Made by a program: the position numbers and the translations under genes | Part shown: piece by piece, positions 1 to 6,135 of the stretch | Layout of the letters: every line of letters starts with the position of its first letter | How positions within the stretch are numbered: position 1 is the stretch's first letter | The notes under the pieces: model-generated | The model's database searches: none | The model's input: only the letters and a program-made list of their open reading frames with translations | What the model was told of the DNA's origin: nothing | NCBI GenBank assembly: GCA_035548675.1 | Contig: DASZSJ010000122.1 | Span: 1-6,759 of the forward strand | DNA: 6,759 nucleotides | Source: VRUE01 sp035548675 | GTDB lineage: Bacteria > Actinomycetota > Thermoleophilia > Solirubrobacterales > 70-9 | Reading direction: 5' to 3'

Positions 1-970
1 CACCGGCGAGGCAGACGATCGCGAGACGGGCGAGGGAGACGGTGCCCGGCAGCGGGCAGTTGGTCGGTCCGGCCTGGGTGGCCGGCGCCCGCGTGAAGTC
101 GACGACACACTCTCCGCCCCGCACCTCGACGCTGATCTCGAACGGGATCGGGTCGTCGTCGACCCCGTTGGAATCCATCGTCCCGGTCGACGTGTAGCGG
201 CCGTCGGGGATCCGCTCGAGGAAGGCGCGCATCAGCGCCTCGCCGTGGTCGAACATCCGCTCGACCGCGCTCGAGAAGGCCTCGAGGCCGTACTTCTCGA
301 CCAGCCGCAGGAACCCGCGGGCGCCGGTATGGCAGCAGGCCACCTGGGCCGCGAGGTCGCCGACCAGCGCCACCGGCATCCGCGAGTTGGCGACGATCGT
401 CCGGTAGAGGGCCTCGTTGCGAGTGCCGGCGTCGAACAGCTTCACGCCGGGGACGATCAGGCCCTCCTGGAGGTTGTCGACGGCGTCGGTGAGGTAGGGG
501 TCCTTGGCACCGATGTCCATCTGGTGGGCCTTGACCGCCGCGTAGCCGACGAGCTCCCGGTCGTCGAAGACCGGCATCACGACCGCCATGTCCTGAGGGT
601 GAGAGCCGGTGTGATAGCCGAAGGTGGTGAGCAGGACGTCGCCCGGCGCCAGCGCCTCCTCGCCGCCCACCGCGGCGACGCACTCCTCGATGCAGCTGTT
701 GAGCGTGCCCATGAACAGCGGCAGCGCCTCGGCCTGGGCGAGCAGCCGGACGCGACGGTCGTAGATCGCCGCGGCGAAATCGACCATCTCGTAGATGATC
801 GGCGAGAAGGCGGCGCGGCGCAGCGAGATCTTCATCTGTGCCGCGACCGAATCGAGCGCGTGGCGGACGACCTCGGTCAGGATCGGGTCGGCGTCGCGGC
901 CCTCGCCGCCGCCGCCCGCGGCGGCGCGGGAGACGACGACCTCACCCGGGACCACGTCAAGCGTCGCCAT
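1..970 (-). CDS. hyuB: Hydantoinase B / oxoprolinase family subunit (HyuB), partial, C-terminus beyond the left edge
   Basis: Reading the minus strand from an ATG at 970 gives 323 uninterrupted codons to the window edge, about half to 60% of a usual HyuB. The first ~27 residues are a low-complexity, Gly-rich leader. The family core begins around residue 28 (DPILTEVVRHALDSVAAQM), followed by RRAAFSPIIYEMVDF (51-65), KAHQMDIGAKDPY (147-159), a QEGLIVPGVKL segment (168-178), GDLAAQVACCHTGARGF (204-220) and VDFTRAP (290-296). These fit the HyuB/acetone-acetophenone carboxylase B-type fold. HyuB normally pairs with HyuA in ATP-dependent opening of hydantoins or 5-oxoproline, or in ketone carboxylation; the substrate cannot be told here. 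The ATG overlaps the end of hyuA by 14 nt, which suggests translational coupling. An in-frame GTG at 979 is an alternative start. Upstream spacing is poor for a strong ribosome site. Probably cytoplasmic: no signal peptide is seen. Confidence 0.88.
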   Translation of the reverse strand, partial: MATLDVVPGEVVVSRAAAGGGGEGRDADPILTEVVRHALDSVAAQMKISLRRAAFSPIIYEMVDFAAAIYDRRVRLLAQAEALPLFMGTLNSCIEECVAAVGGEEALAPGDVLLTTFGYHTGSHPQDMAVVMPVFDDRELVGYAAVKAHQMDIGAKDPYLTDAVDNLQEGLIVPGVKLFDAGTRNEALYRTIVANSRMPVALVGDLAAQVACCHTGARGFLRLVEKYGLEAFSSAVERMFDHGEALMRAFLERIPDGRYTSTGTMDSNGVDDDPIPFEISVEVRGGECVVDFTRAPATQAGPTNCPLPGTVSLARLAIVCLAG

Positions 971-3026
971 CGGTCCCACTCGCGTCGCGGAGCACCATCG
1001 CCCCTCCTTCCTCGACGCGGATCTCGAAGCCCGCGTCGACGTAGGTCGTGGTCGTCGGCTCGAGCACGATCGCCGGGCCCTCTGTGCGCGAGCCGGGCGC
1101 CAGCGAGGCGCGCTCGAGCACCCGAAACGGCAGCCGCTCGCCGGCGACGAAGGAGTGCGCCTGGACCGTGGACGGCGGCGACGGCGAGGCATCGGGCGCG
1201 GGCGCGGCCGGCGCGACCTCCGGCAGCGGGGTGCGCAAGGTGCCGCGCGCGGCGACGATCTCCAGCGGCGTTTGGAGCGTGTGGCCGTAGACGCGGCCGT
1301 AGCTCTCGGCGAAGTCGCGCGCGACCTCCTCGACCGCGCTCTCGATGCCCACGGCCCCGAGCCGCACCGGTACGTTCAGCGTGTACTCCTGCCCCTGATA
1401 GCGAAGGTCCAGCGCCGCTTCGCGTACGGCCTCGCGCCCGTCGTCTCGGCCGGGCTCGTCGAGCTCCGCGAAGATCGCGGCCAGCGCCTCGCCGGCGCCC
1501 TCGAGGCCGTCCTCGTCGAGCGCGGCGACGACGGTGCGGGCACGGGAGCGGCTGATGTCCTGGGCGAGCAGCCCCCAGGCCGAGAAGTTGCCCGCGTGGA
1601 CGGGGACTACGACCTCGCCGATCTCGAGCTCGAGCGCCAGCAGGATGGCGAACAGGGGCCCGGCGCCGCCGTAGGCGATCAGCGCCGCGTCGCGCGGGTC
1701 GCGACCCTGCTCGAGCGTGATCTCGCGGATCGCGTTCGCCATATTGGCGGTCGCGATCCGCATGATCCCCTGCGCCGTCTCGTCAGCGCCGAGCCCGAGC
1801 CGCGCGGCGAGCGGCGCGATCGCCCGGCCCGCCGCCTCGACGTCGAGGGCGAGGCCGTCGGCCAGCTCCCCGCGCGCCAGCATGCCAAGCAGGGCGGCAG
1901 CGTCGGTGACGGTCGGCGTCATGCCGCCGCGGCCGTAGCAGGCCGGACCCGGATCGGCGCCCGCGCTCTGGGGACCGACCCGCAGCAGCTCGCCCTCGTC
2001 GATGTAGGCGAGCGATCCTCCGCCGGCCCCGATCGAGCGCACGTCAACCCACCGCGTCTGCAGCGGCATGTCGTCGATCGCACCCTCGTATTTGAACTCG
2101 GGGCGGCCGTCGAGGATCAGGCAGGTGTCGAAGCTGGTGCCGCCAACGTCGGCGCAAACTCCCATCTCGATGCCGAGCGCGCGGCAGAGGCTGCCGGCGC
2201 CGACGGCGCCGCCAACCGGGCCCGACATGATCGTCTCGAACGGCCTCGCGGTCGCCTCGCCGAAGCTGACGGCACCGCCGCCGCAGCTGGTCATCAGGCA
2301 CTCGCCCCGGAAGCCGCGTTCGGCCAGCCCCGAGCTCAGGCGGGAGAGATAGCCGCCGACGCGGGGCTTGACATAGGCGTCGATCGCGGTCGTCGACGTC
2401 CGCTCGTACTCGCGCATCTCACCCGAGACGCTGCTCGAGAGCGAGACCTCGCCTTCGAAGCCGGACTCGCGCAGGATCGCCTCTGCCATCAGCTCGTGGT
2501 CGGGGCTGACGTAGGAGTTGATGAAGGCGATTGCGATCGCGCCGACCTCGGCCTCGATCAGTGCCGCGGCGACGGCCTCGACTTCATCGCGCGAGAGCTC
2601 GACGTCGACGGTGCCGTCGGCGAGCACCCGCTCCCGCACCTCGAACCGCAGTTCGCGTGGGACGAGCGGCTCCGCCGGGCTCCAGAGCACGGAGTCGTGC
2701 ACGACCCGATCGCCCCGCCGCAGCTCGAGCACGTCGCGGAAGCCGGCGGTGGTGATCATCCCGACCGTGGCGCCGCGCCGCTCGAGCAGCGCATTGAGGG
2801 CGACGGTTGCCCCGTGGACGAAGAGGGAGACATCGGCCAACCGCTGGTCCGGCAGCGCCCGCGCTACGACCGCCAGCACCCCCTGCTCGGGCACGGCGGG
2901 GGTACTGGAGCCCTTGGCGACCGTCACCTCGCCGGTGCTCTGGTCGTATGCGATCAGGTCCGAGAACGTGCCGCCGATGTCGATCGCGAGCTGGGCGACA
3001 GCCGGTTGGTCAAGGCTTTGGGACAA
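957..3026 (-). CDS. hyuA: Hydantoinase A / oxoprolinase family ATP-binding subunit (HyuA)
   Basis: A 689-residue protein of full family length. The N-terminal Hydant_A_N region carries the ASKHA phosphate loop AIDIGGTFSD (14-23) and FVHGATVALNALLERRGA (69-86). The central hydantoinase A domain carries MSGPVGGAVGAG (267-278), the second phosphate motif ADVGGTSFD (292-300), the adenosine-type motif SIGAGGGS (331-338) and GPACYGRGG..PTVTDA (360-376). A C-terminal domain follows from about residue 510. The family phosphorylates an amide or ketone oxygen with ATP so that the HyuB partner can complete hydrolysis or carboxylation; whether this one is an N-methylhydantoinase, oxoprolinase-like or a carboxylase is not decidable. 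The start is TTG at 3026, immediately after an in-frame TAA (3029-3027), and no ATG or GTG lies between it and the DIGGT core, so TTG is effectively forced. A GGTGAG ribosome site lies 4 nt upstream. First gene of the hyuAB operon. Confidence 0.93.
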   Translation of the reverse strand: MSQSLDQPAVAQLAIDIGGTFSDLIAYDQSTGEVTVAKGSSTPAVPEQGVLAVVARALPDQRLADVSLFVHGATVALNALLERRGATVGMITTAGFRDVLELRRGDRVVHDSVLWSPAEPLVPRELRFEVRERVLADGTVDVELSRDEVEAVAAALIEAEVGAIAIAFINSYVSPDHELMAEAILRESGFEGEVSLSSSVSGEMREYERTSTTAIDAYVKPRVGGYLSRLSSGLAERGFRGECLMTSCGGGAVSFGEATARPFETIMSGPVGGAVGAGSLCRALGIEMGVCADVGGTSFDTCLILDGRPEFKYEGAIDDMPLQTRWVDVRSIGAGGGSLAYIDEGELLRVGPQSAGADPGPACYGRGGMTPTVTDAAALLGMLARGELADGLALDVEAAGRAIAPLAARLGLGADETAQGIMRIATANMANAIREITLEQGRDPRDAALIAYGGAGPLFAILLALELEIGEVVVPVHAGNFSAWGLLAQDISRSRARTVVAALDEDGLEGAGEALAAIFAELDEPGRDDGREAVREAALDLRYQGQEYTLNVPVRLGAVGIESAVEEVARDFAESYGRVYGHTLQTPLEIVAARGTLRTPLPEVAPAAPAPDASPSPPSTVQAHSFVAGERLPFRVLERASLAPGSRTEGPAIVLEPTTTTYVDAGFEIRVEEGGAMVLRDASGTDGDA

Positions 3027-3066
3027 TTAACTCACCATATAAGTGCAATAAGGGTCAAGTGAGATC

Positions 3067-3095
3067 ACCGTATATTCGCAGCAATGGGTTGTCAA
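3067..3095 (-). promoter_or_regulatory. Putative sigma70-type promoter of hyuAB
   Basis: On the minus strand a perfect -35 TTGACA (3095-3090) is followed after exactly 17 nt by TACGGT (3072-3067), which fits the TANNNT form of -10 common in actinobacteria. Transcription would begin near 3060, leaving a leader of about 33 nt before the TTG start. The -35 lies inside an 11-nt palindrome (GGTTG, one base, CAACC; 3087-3097). Surrounding sequence is much more AT-rich than the genes. An overlapping -10 candidate, TATACG with a 15-nt spacer, is less well spaced. Start site is inferred. Confidence 0.5.
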
Positions 3096-3128
3096 CCTAA
3101 AGATTCAGGATAGTTATGGTCATCATTC

Positions 3129-3140
3129 AACGCATGCGTT
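3129..3140. promoter_or_regulatory. 12-bp perfect palindrome upstream of hyuA promoter
   Basis: AACGCATGCGTT is a perfect 12-bp palindrome about 34 bp upstream of the proposed hyuA -35 box. This is a position where a dimeric activator or repressor could bind. No regulator gene is visible next to it, so the binding partner is unknown. Confidence 0.35.
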
Positions 3141-3153
3141 ACTAATCACGCTA

Positions 3154-3174
3154 GGACCAAGCCAAGCTTGGTCC
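3154..3174. promoter_or_regulatory. Inverted repeat with 9-bp perfect arms upstream of hyuA (operator-like)
   Basis: Arms GGACCAAGC (3154-3162) and GCTTGGTCC (3166-3174) are exact complements separated by CAA. There is no T-run on either side, so it is not an obvious terminator. Its centre is 29.5 bp from the centre of the 12-bp palindrome at 3129-3140, roughly three helical turns, so two dimers could bind on the same face. TTGGTCC-type half sites occur in GntR- and TetR-type operators, but the regulator cannot be named. Confidence 0.4.
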
Positions 3175-3277
3175 ATAATCATCCCAATCCCCGCTTGAAA
3201 TCGCCAGTCGGCCGCTCAGAACCGAGCGACACAACCGGCGAGCCCCTCGCCAGGGCCAAGCCCATGGTCAGCACACA
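3175..3277. other. Intergenic stretch without a recognisable gene
   Basis: Between the hyuA control region and the split terminator I see no convincing gene. Reading frames here have no family resemblance and no ribosome site. A weak CGCTC...GAGCG stem (around 3215-3230) is present, with no clear role. Confidence 0.5.
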
Positions 3278-3293
3278 GAAAAGGCCCCTTTTC
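3278..3293 (-). terminator. Distal half of a rho-independent terminator split by the IS
   Basis: The arm GAAAAGGCCCC (3278-3288) is the exact complement of GGGGCCTTTTC at 4845-4855. Removing the IS and one copy of TTTC restores a hairpin with 11-bp arms and a 6-base loop TTTTCC. On the minus strand it ends in a T-run (CCTTTTC). It would have terminated transcripts coming from the right, including the tRNA-like 3' end at 4859-4875. Bases 3290-3293 are the left target duplication TTTC. Confidence 0.75.
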
Positions 3294-3309
3294 GAGGCTG
3301 TCGCGCAAA
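3294..3309. repeat. IS left terminal inverted repeat (IRL)
   Basis: GAGGCTGTCGCGCAAA. It matches the reverse complement of 4824-4839 at 15 of 16 positions. It starts directly after the TTTC duplication. Confidence 0.88.
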
Positions 3310-3322
3310 GGGCGCGGCAGCC
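3296..3322. repeat. Subterminal hairpin at the IS left tip
   Basis: GGCTGTCGCGC (3296-3306) pairs with GCGCGGCAGCC (3312-3322) around loop AAAGG, with one T-G wobble. The left inverted repeat is therefore itself half of a hairpin, so this end alone nearly carries an inverted pair of IS tips. Bases 3294-3322 are identical, over 29 nt, to the reverse complement of 6492-6520. Confidence 0.75.
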
Positions 3323-3399
3323 CGGCGGTCAGCTGATCGGAGTCGAGCGGTCGGCTTCCAGAAGTGCCCAAGCGGCGACGGAAGGCCGGCGGCCTCCCC

Positions 3400-4749
3400 T
3401 CAGGCGGGCGCCGGATGGGCCAACCCCGCCCGCCAGAGCTTCAGGAGGTTGTGGGTGGCGGCGAGGAGCTTCCACTCAGCCCGGCAGGCGGCTAAGCCGC
3501 GGCGCTGGAAGCGGGTGGCGCCGCGGATGAACTTCGTGTTGGCGAAAACCGGCTCGACGATCTGGGCTCTTCGCCGGTAGAGCGCCTTGCCCTCGGGCGT
3601 GGCGAGGATCTTCTCTATTCGCTGGGCCTCGGGTCCCTGCTTGGTGGCGAGCTTGCGTGGCTTCGTTCTGCGGGCGTTGCGGGTCGGAACGATCACCTCG
3701 GTGCCCTGCTCGCGGATCGCGGTGATCTGCAGTGCGCTCCAGTAGCCGCCGTCGGCCAGGAGGGTGCCGATCGGCTCCTCGACGCCGGCAGCCCGGAGCT
3801 CCTCGCCGGCCTTGTCGACCATTGAGGTGAGCTCGGTCGAGTCGACCGGGGATTGGGTCAGGTCGGCGGCGAGGATCACCTGGCCCGAGGCGGCCACCAC
3901 CTGAGCGTTATAGCCCTGGATCAGGCTGGTGCCGGTGCGCATCAGAGGCCGGGAGTCGGGATCGGTGGTGTTGATCTTTGCCTTCTGCAGGGCGTCTTCG
4001 GAGGGTGGGGCCGGCTTGCGTCCGGTCAGCTTGCGCCCGTGCTCTGCCTCCCAGGCCGCACGGCGCTCCAGGTGCTCCTCGTGGGAGCGCATTTCGGCGG
4101 CGTGGCCTGCCTCGAGCTCTTCGCGGCAGCGACGCAGGCGCTCGCGGCGAGAGCGGCGATCCGAAAGCTCCGCCGGCAGCTCATCGCCCCGCGCCTCGCC
4201 CAGCCCAGCGTCCTCGCGCTCGTCGGTCGCAGCTGCCTCCTCCAGCATCCGCTCGACCTCGGCGCGGATCTGCGGGTAGGCCCGGGTCGCCGCCGCAGAG
4301 GCGTTGGCGGAGATCAGGCTGCCGTCGAGGGCGACCACCCCGACCGAGACCAGGCCCGCCTTCGCGCAGAGCGCCAGGACCTGCGTGAAGGTGTCGGCGA
4401 GGGCCTGCTCGTGACGGGCGCGGAAGCGGGCGATCGTCGCGTGGTCTGGGATCTGGTTGGCGGCGAGGACCCTGAAGGCGACGTCCTCCCGGCAGCGGCG
4501 CTCGATGCCGCGCGAGGAGCGCTCGCCGACCGCGTAGGCGTAGAGCAAGAGCGCCACCATCATCTGCGGCTCGAAGGCCGCCCGCCCCCAGCCGTCCTCT
4601 CGATAGGCGGCGTAGAAGGCGGCGAGGTCCATCTCCCGCACGGCGTCGGCGACGAACCAGGCGAGGTGATCGTCGGGCAGCCACTCGCGCATGCTCGGCG
4701 GCAAGAGCAGCTCCTGGTCGCGGTCGCACTCGATGAAGTTCCGGGGCAT
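3400..4749 (-). CDS. IS1182-family DDE transposase
   Basis: A 449-residue protein beginning at an ATG (4749) with a strong GGAGG ribosome site 6 nt upstream. The N-terminal part has the typical DUF772-like region (FIECDRDQELLLPPSMREWL, 5-24; FEPQMMVALLLYAYAVGERSSRGIERRC, 59-86; IPDHATIARFR, 100-110). Catalytic candidates are D142 in VALDGSLISANAS, D333 in LLADGGYW and E399 in IVEPVFANTKF, giving a D-D-E triad. A charged, probably coiled-coil insertion spans about 160-245, and NTTDPDSRPLM (260-270) is characteristic of IS1182-type enzymes. The C-terminus has a DDE_Tnp_1-like FQRRGLAACRAEWKLLAATHNLLKL segment (414-438). The length fits the family and no frameshift is seen. It would cut and rejoin DNA at the 16-bp IS ends. 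Beyond the stop, an imperfect GGCC-rich stem without a T-run lies near 3380-3399. Confidence 0.93.
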   Translation of the reverse strand: MPRNFIECDRDQELLLPPSMREWLPDDHLAWFVADAVREMDLAAFYAAYREDGWGRAAFEPQMMVALLLYAYAVGERSSRGIERRCREDVAFRVLAANQIPDHATIARFRARHEQALADTFTQVLALCAKAGLVSVGVVALDGSLISANASAAATRAYPQIRAEVERMLEEAAATDEREDAGLGEARGDELPAELSDRRSRRERLRRCREELEAGHAAEMRSHEEHLERRAAWEAEHGRKLTGRKPAPPSEDALQKAKINTTDPDSRPLMRTGTSLIQGYNAQVVAASGQVILAADLTQSPVDSTELTSMVDKAGEELRAAGVEEPIGTLLADGGYWSALQITAIREQGTEVIVPTRNARRTKPRKLATKQGPEAQRIEKILATPEGKALYRRRAQIVEPVFANTKFIRGATRFQRRGLAACRAEWKLLAATHNLLKLWRAGLAHPAPA

Positions 4750-4791
4750 CGCCCACCTCCGCGCTCGGGGTCAGGTCAATGCTCAAGGGCG

Positions 4792-4822
4792 CCCCGGACG
4801 TGAATGCGACTCACGTCCGGGG
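4792..4822. repeat. Perfect 12-bp-arm hairpin between the IS right end and the transposase gene
   Basis: CCCCGGACGTGA (4792-4803) and TCACGTCCGGGG (4811-4822) are exact complements around a 7-nt loop. It lies just inside the right inverted repeat and upstream of the transposase ATG on the minus strand. There is no T-run, so it is not a classic terminator. Many IS carry a stem-loop here that limits transposase made from read-through RNA; that role is inference. It may also be a transposase contact. Confidence 0.65.
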
Positions 4823-4823
4823 G

Positions 4824-4839
4824 TTTGTGCGACAGCCTC
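4824..4839. repeat. IS right terminal inverted repeat (IRR)
   Basis: TTTGTGCGACAGCCTC is the complement of the left repeat with one mismatch. It is followed directly by the second TTTC duplication (4840-4843). Confidence 0.88.
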
Positions 4840-4855
4840 TTTCCGGGGCCTTTTC
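4840..4855 (-). terminator. Proximal half of the split terminator
   Basis: On the minus strand this is the 5' arm GAAAAGGCCCC (4855-4845) plus loop bases and the TTTC duplication (4840-4843). Its partner arm is 1.5 kb away at 3278-3288, so the hairpin can no longer form in a normal transcript. It follows 3 nt after the tRNA-like 3' end at 4859-4875, the usual place for a tRNA terminator. It would also have served the ATPase gene ending at 4891. Confidence 0.72.
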
Positions 4856-4858
4856 CTG

Positions 4859-4875
4859 TAGCGGGGGCGGGATTC
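4859..4875 (-). repeat. tRNA 3'-end-like sequence, copy 1 (possible attachment-site remnant)
   Basis: Plus-strand TAGCGGGGGCGGG (4859-4871) is shared exactly with 6542-6554. Read on the minus strand, GAATCCCGCCCCCGCTA resembles the end of a tRNA gene: part of the T-loop, T-stem strand CCCGC, acceptor strand CCCCGCT and discriminator A. The 5' side of the T-stem does not pair and no tRNA body follows upstream, so it is a fragment. A terminator hairpin begins 3 nt downstream. Such fragments are typical of elements integrated into tRNA 3' ends. Confidence 0.5.
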
Positions 4876-4890
4876 TTACGGACCGTGAGC

Positions 4891-6069
4891 TCAGAGCAGC
4901 GGGTCGAGCTCGGCGAGGTAGCGAGCCAGCAGCGGATCGGTGATTTGCCAATCGCCCCGGCCCTCGCTGCGGGCGATCCCGATCCCCCGCAGCTCTTCGA
5001 GCGCGCGCCGCACCGAGTTGCGGGGCAGGTCGCGGTACGGGGGCTCGTTGCGGGCTATACGACGGGCCACCTCCAGGCCGTAGCGGTGGACGCCGCGCAA
5101 CCGCTCGACGCTCTGCTCGTGGTTGACGCGCTCGCCTTCCAGGGCGGCGCGGTAGCCCTGCTCGACCGCCGCCAGGTCGATCGTGCGGGTCTCCAGCAGC
5201 ACCGAGGTCATGTGGGTCTTCTGAGCGATAAGCATCGTCCCGCGGGGGTGCCCGGCCCCGAGCTCGACCAGCCGGCGCAGGGCGAGCTCGTCGACCTCGC
5301 AGCCGTCCAGGGCGAAGCGGGCGGCGAGGCCCCCGGCCCAGTCCTCCGCCGCGATCGGCCGCAGCCCGTGAAAGCTGCCGAATTGGCTGAGGGCGCGCTG
5401 GCGCGGCGTGAAGAGGTCGCGCATCAGGTGCTCGATCGAGCCGGCGAAGAGCACGCTCAGCCGGGGGCTGCGCTGGAAGATTGCCCGCATCCGTTTGGTC
5501 AGCGCGTCGGGGTCACCGTAGGGTGCGCGGACGCCGGCGATCTCCTGGAACTCGTCGAAGAAGAGCACGACGCGCTTGCCGTCGGCCTCGGCGATGCGAC
5601 CAGGGAGGGCGAGGGCGTAGTCGAGATAGCGCTCGGGGTCGCGACGGGCGAGGTGCGGCGTGAAGGCGATCTCCATCTCCTCCCCCAGCTCGGTCTTCGA
5701 TTTGACCACCGCCGAGACGCCGGCGGCGTCGGCGACCAGGCGCCCAGCCTCGCGGGCCTGGTGGACGATCCTCCGCAGCGCCGAGCGGTTGGCGATCGTC
5801 TGGGCTACCAGCGCTTCGGCCAGCTCGGCGGCCGAAGCGATCCGGAAGAGGTCGACCTCGACGACGTAGAGGCCGTCGCCTTCGAGGCGCCGCAGTGCCG
5901 CGTCGCAGACGCTCGTCTTGCCGGTTCGCCGGGGGCCGGAGATCACCAGGTGCCCGCCGCCGGCGAGCGTCGCGGCGATCTCCCGCACGTCCTCCCCGCG
6001 GCCAATCAGGAGCTCTGCGGGGAGCGGCCGGTCGGTCGGGAAGAGGATGGCGCTTGGCTCGCGGGGCAC
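4891..6069 (-). CDS. AAA/STAND-like P-loop ATPase with C-terminal winged helix (ATPase_2-like)
   Basis: From the GTG at 6069 the product has 392 residues. Walker A is GPRRTGKTS (45-53), preceded by an IGRGEDVREI segment (22-31). Walker B is VVLFFDEFQ (167-175, acidic pair D172/E173). A sensor-like strand VLFAGSIEHLM follows (206-216), then LFTPRQRALSQFG. The C-terminus (about 320-392) is a winged-helix-type segment ending GDWQITDPLLARYLAEL. This order matches ATPase_2 (archaeal ATPase-like) proteins, whose cellular roles are mostly unknown; some accompany mobile elements or toxin-like systems. GTG 6069 is chosen for its AAGG ribosome site 6 nt upstream. A start at 6183 would make the operator-like palindrome at 6101-6115 coding. 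The gene ends 16 nt before the tRNA-like repeat. It is divergent from a broken small gene, and possible operator half-sites begin 19 nt upstream of its start. No membrane segment is seen. Confidence 0.82.
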   Translation of the reverse strand: MPREPSAILFPTDRPLPAELLIGRGEDVREIAATLAGGGHLVISGPRRTGKTSVCDAALRRLEGDGLYVVEVDLFRIASAAELAEALVAQTIANRSALRRIVHQAREAGRLVADAAGVSAVVKSKTELGEEMEIAFTPHLARRDPERYLDYALALPGRIAEADGKRVVLFFDEFQEIAGVRAPYGDPDALTKRMRAIFQRSPRLSVLFAGSIEHLMRDLFTPRQRALSQFGSFHGLRPIAAEDWAGGLAARFALDGCEVDELALRRLVELGAGHPRGTMLIAQKTHMTSVLLETRTIDLAAVEQGYRAALEGERVNHEQSVERLRGVHRYGLEVARRIARNEPPYRDLPRNSVRRALEELRGIGIARSEGRGDWQITDPLLARYLAELDPLL

Positions 6070-6087
6070 ACGCCAGACCTTATCAGG

Positions 6088-6115
6088 ATGCGTCCTAATT
6101 GACGCATGATGCGTC
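6088..6115. promoter_or_regulatory. Operator-like cluster of three ATGCGTC/GACGCAT half-sites
   Basis: GACGCAT-G-ATGCGTC (6101-6115) is a perfect inverted repeat with one central base. A third half-site ATGCGTC (6088-6094) repeats the right arm (6109-6115) exactly 21 bp away, two helical turns. The palindrome lies between the -35 and -10 of the plus-strand promoter, a classic repressor position. The extra half-site is 19 nt upstream of the ATPase GTG, so both divergent genes could be controlled. A self-repressing regulator encoded by the adjacent small gene is an inference. Confidence 0.55.
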
Positions 6116-6126
6116 CGGCTTAGATT
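6099..6126 (+). promoter_or_regulatory. Putative sigma70-type promoter for the plus-strand small gene
   Basis: TTGACG (6099-6104) and TAGATT (6121-6126) are separated by 16 nt. Transcription would start near 6133. This leaves almost no leader before a TTG at 6136, or about 45 nt before an ATG at 6178. The spacer is occupied by the inverted repeat at 6101-6115. I found no equally good promoter for the minus-strand ATPase. Confidence 0.5.
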
Positions 6127-6135
6127 GTCGCCGAG

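Larger units (their letters stand above)
3294..4839 (-). mobile_element. Complete IS1182-type insertion sequence, 1546 bp
   Basis: Bounded by 16-bp terminal inverted repeats (3294-3309 and 4824-4839; 15 of 16 match) with GAGGCTGTCGC outer tips. It is flanked by a perfect 4-bp duplication TTTC (3290-3293 and 4840-4843). It contains one intact transposase gene on the minus strand filling most of its length. Both tips carry subterminal hairpins: 3296-3322 on the left and 4792-4822 on the right. The element looks intact and recently inserted because ends, duplication and reading frame are all undamaged. The insertion point is inside the loop of a terminator hairpin. Family assignment rests on the transposase and the GAGGCTGTC-type ends; the exact named IS is unknown. 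Confidence 0.9.

Noticed and set aside
795..3062. A 755-codon open frame on the plus strand antisense to hyuA and hyuB
   Set aside because: It mirrors the G/C third-position bias of hyuA, has no recognisable motif, and hyuA on the other strand has all its family motifs.
3278..4855. Taking the IS ends as the 32-bp imperfect repeats at 3278-3309 and 4824-4855
   Set aside because: The outer 11 bp are the arms of the older terminator hairpin. The TTTC duplication sits immediately outside GAGGCTGTCGC, which sets the true ends at 3294 and 4839.
4804..6102. A 432-codon plus-strand frame opposite the ATPase, and a 316-codon frame (3853-4803) opposite the transposase
   Set aside because: Both are antisense shadows in GC-rich DNA; the minus-strand frames carry the Walker and DDE motifs.
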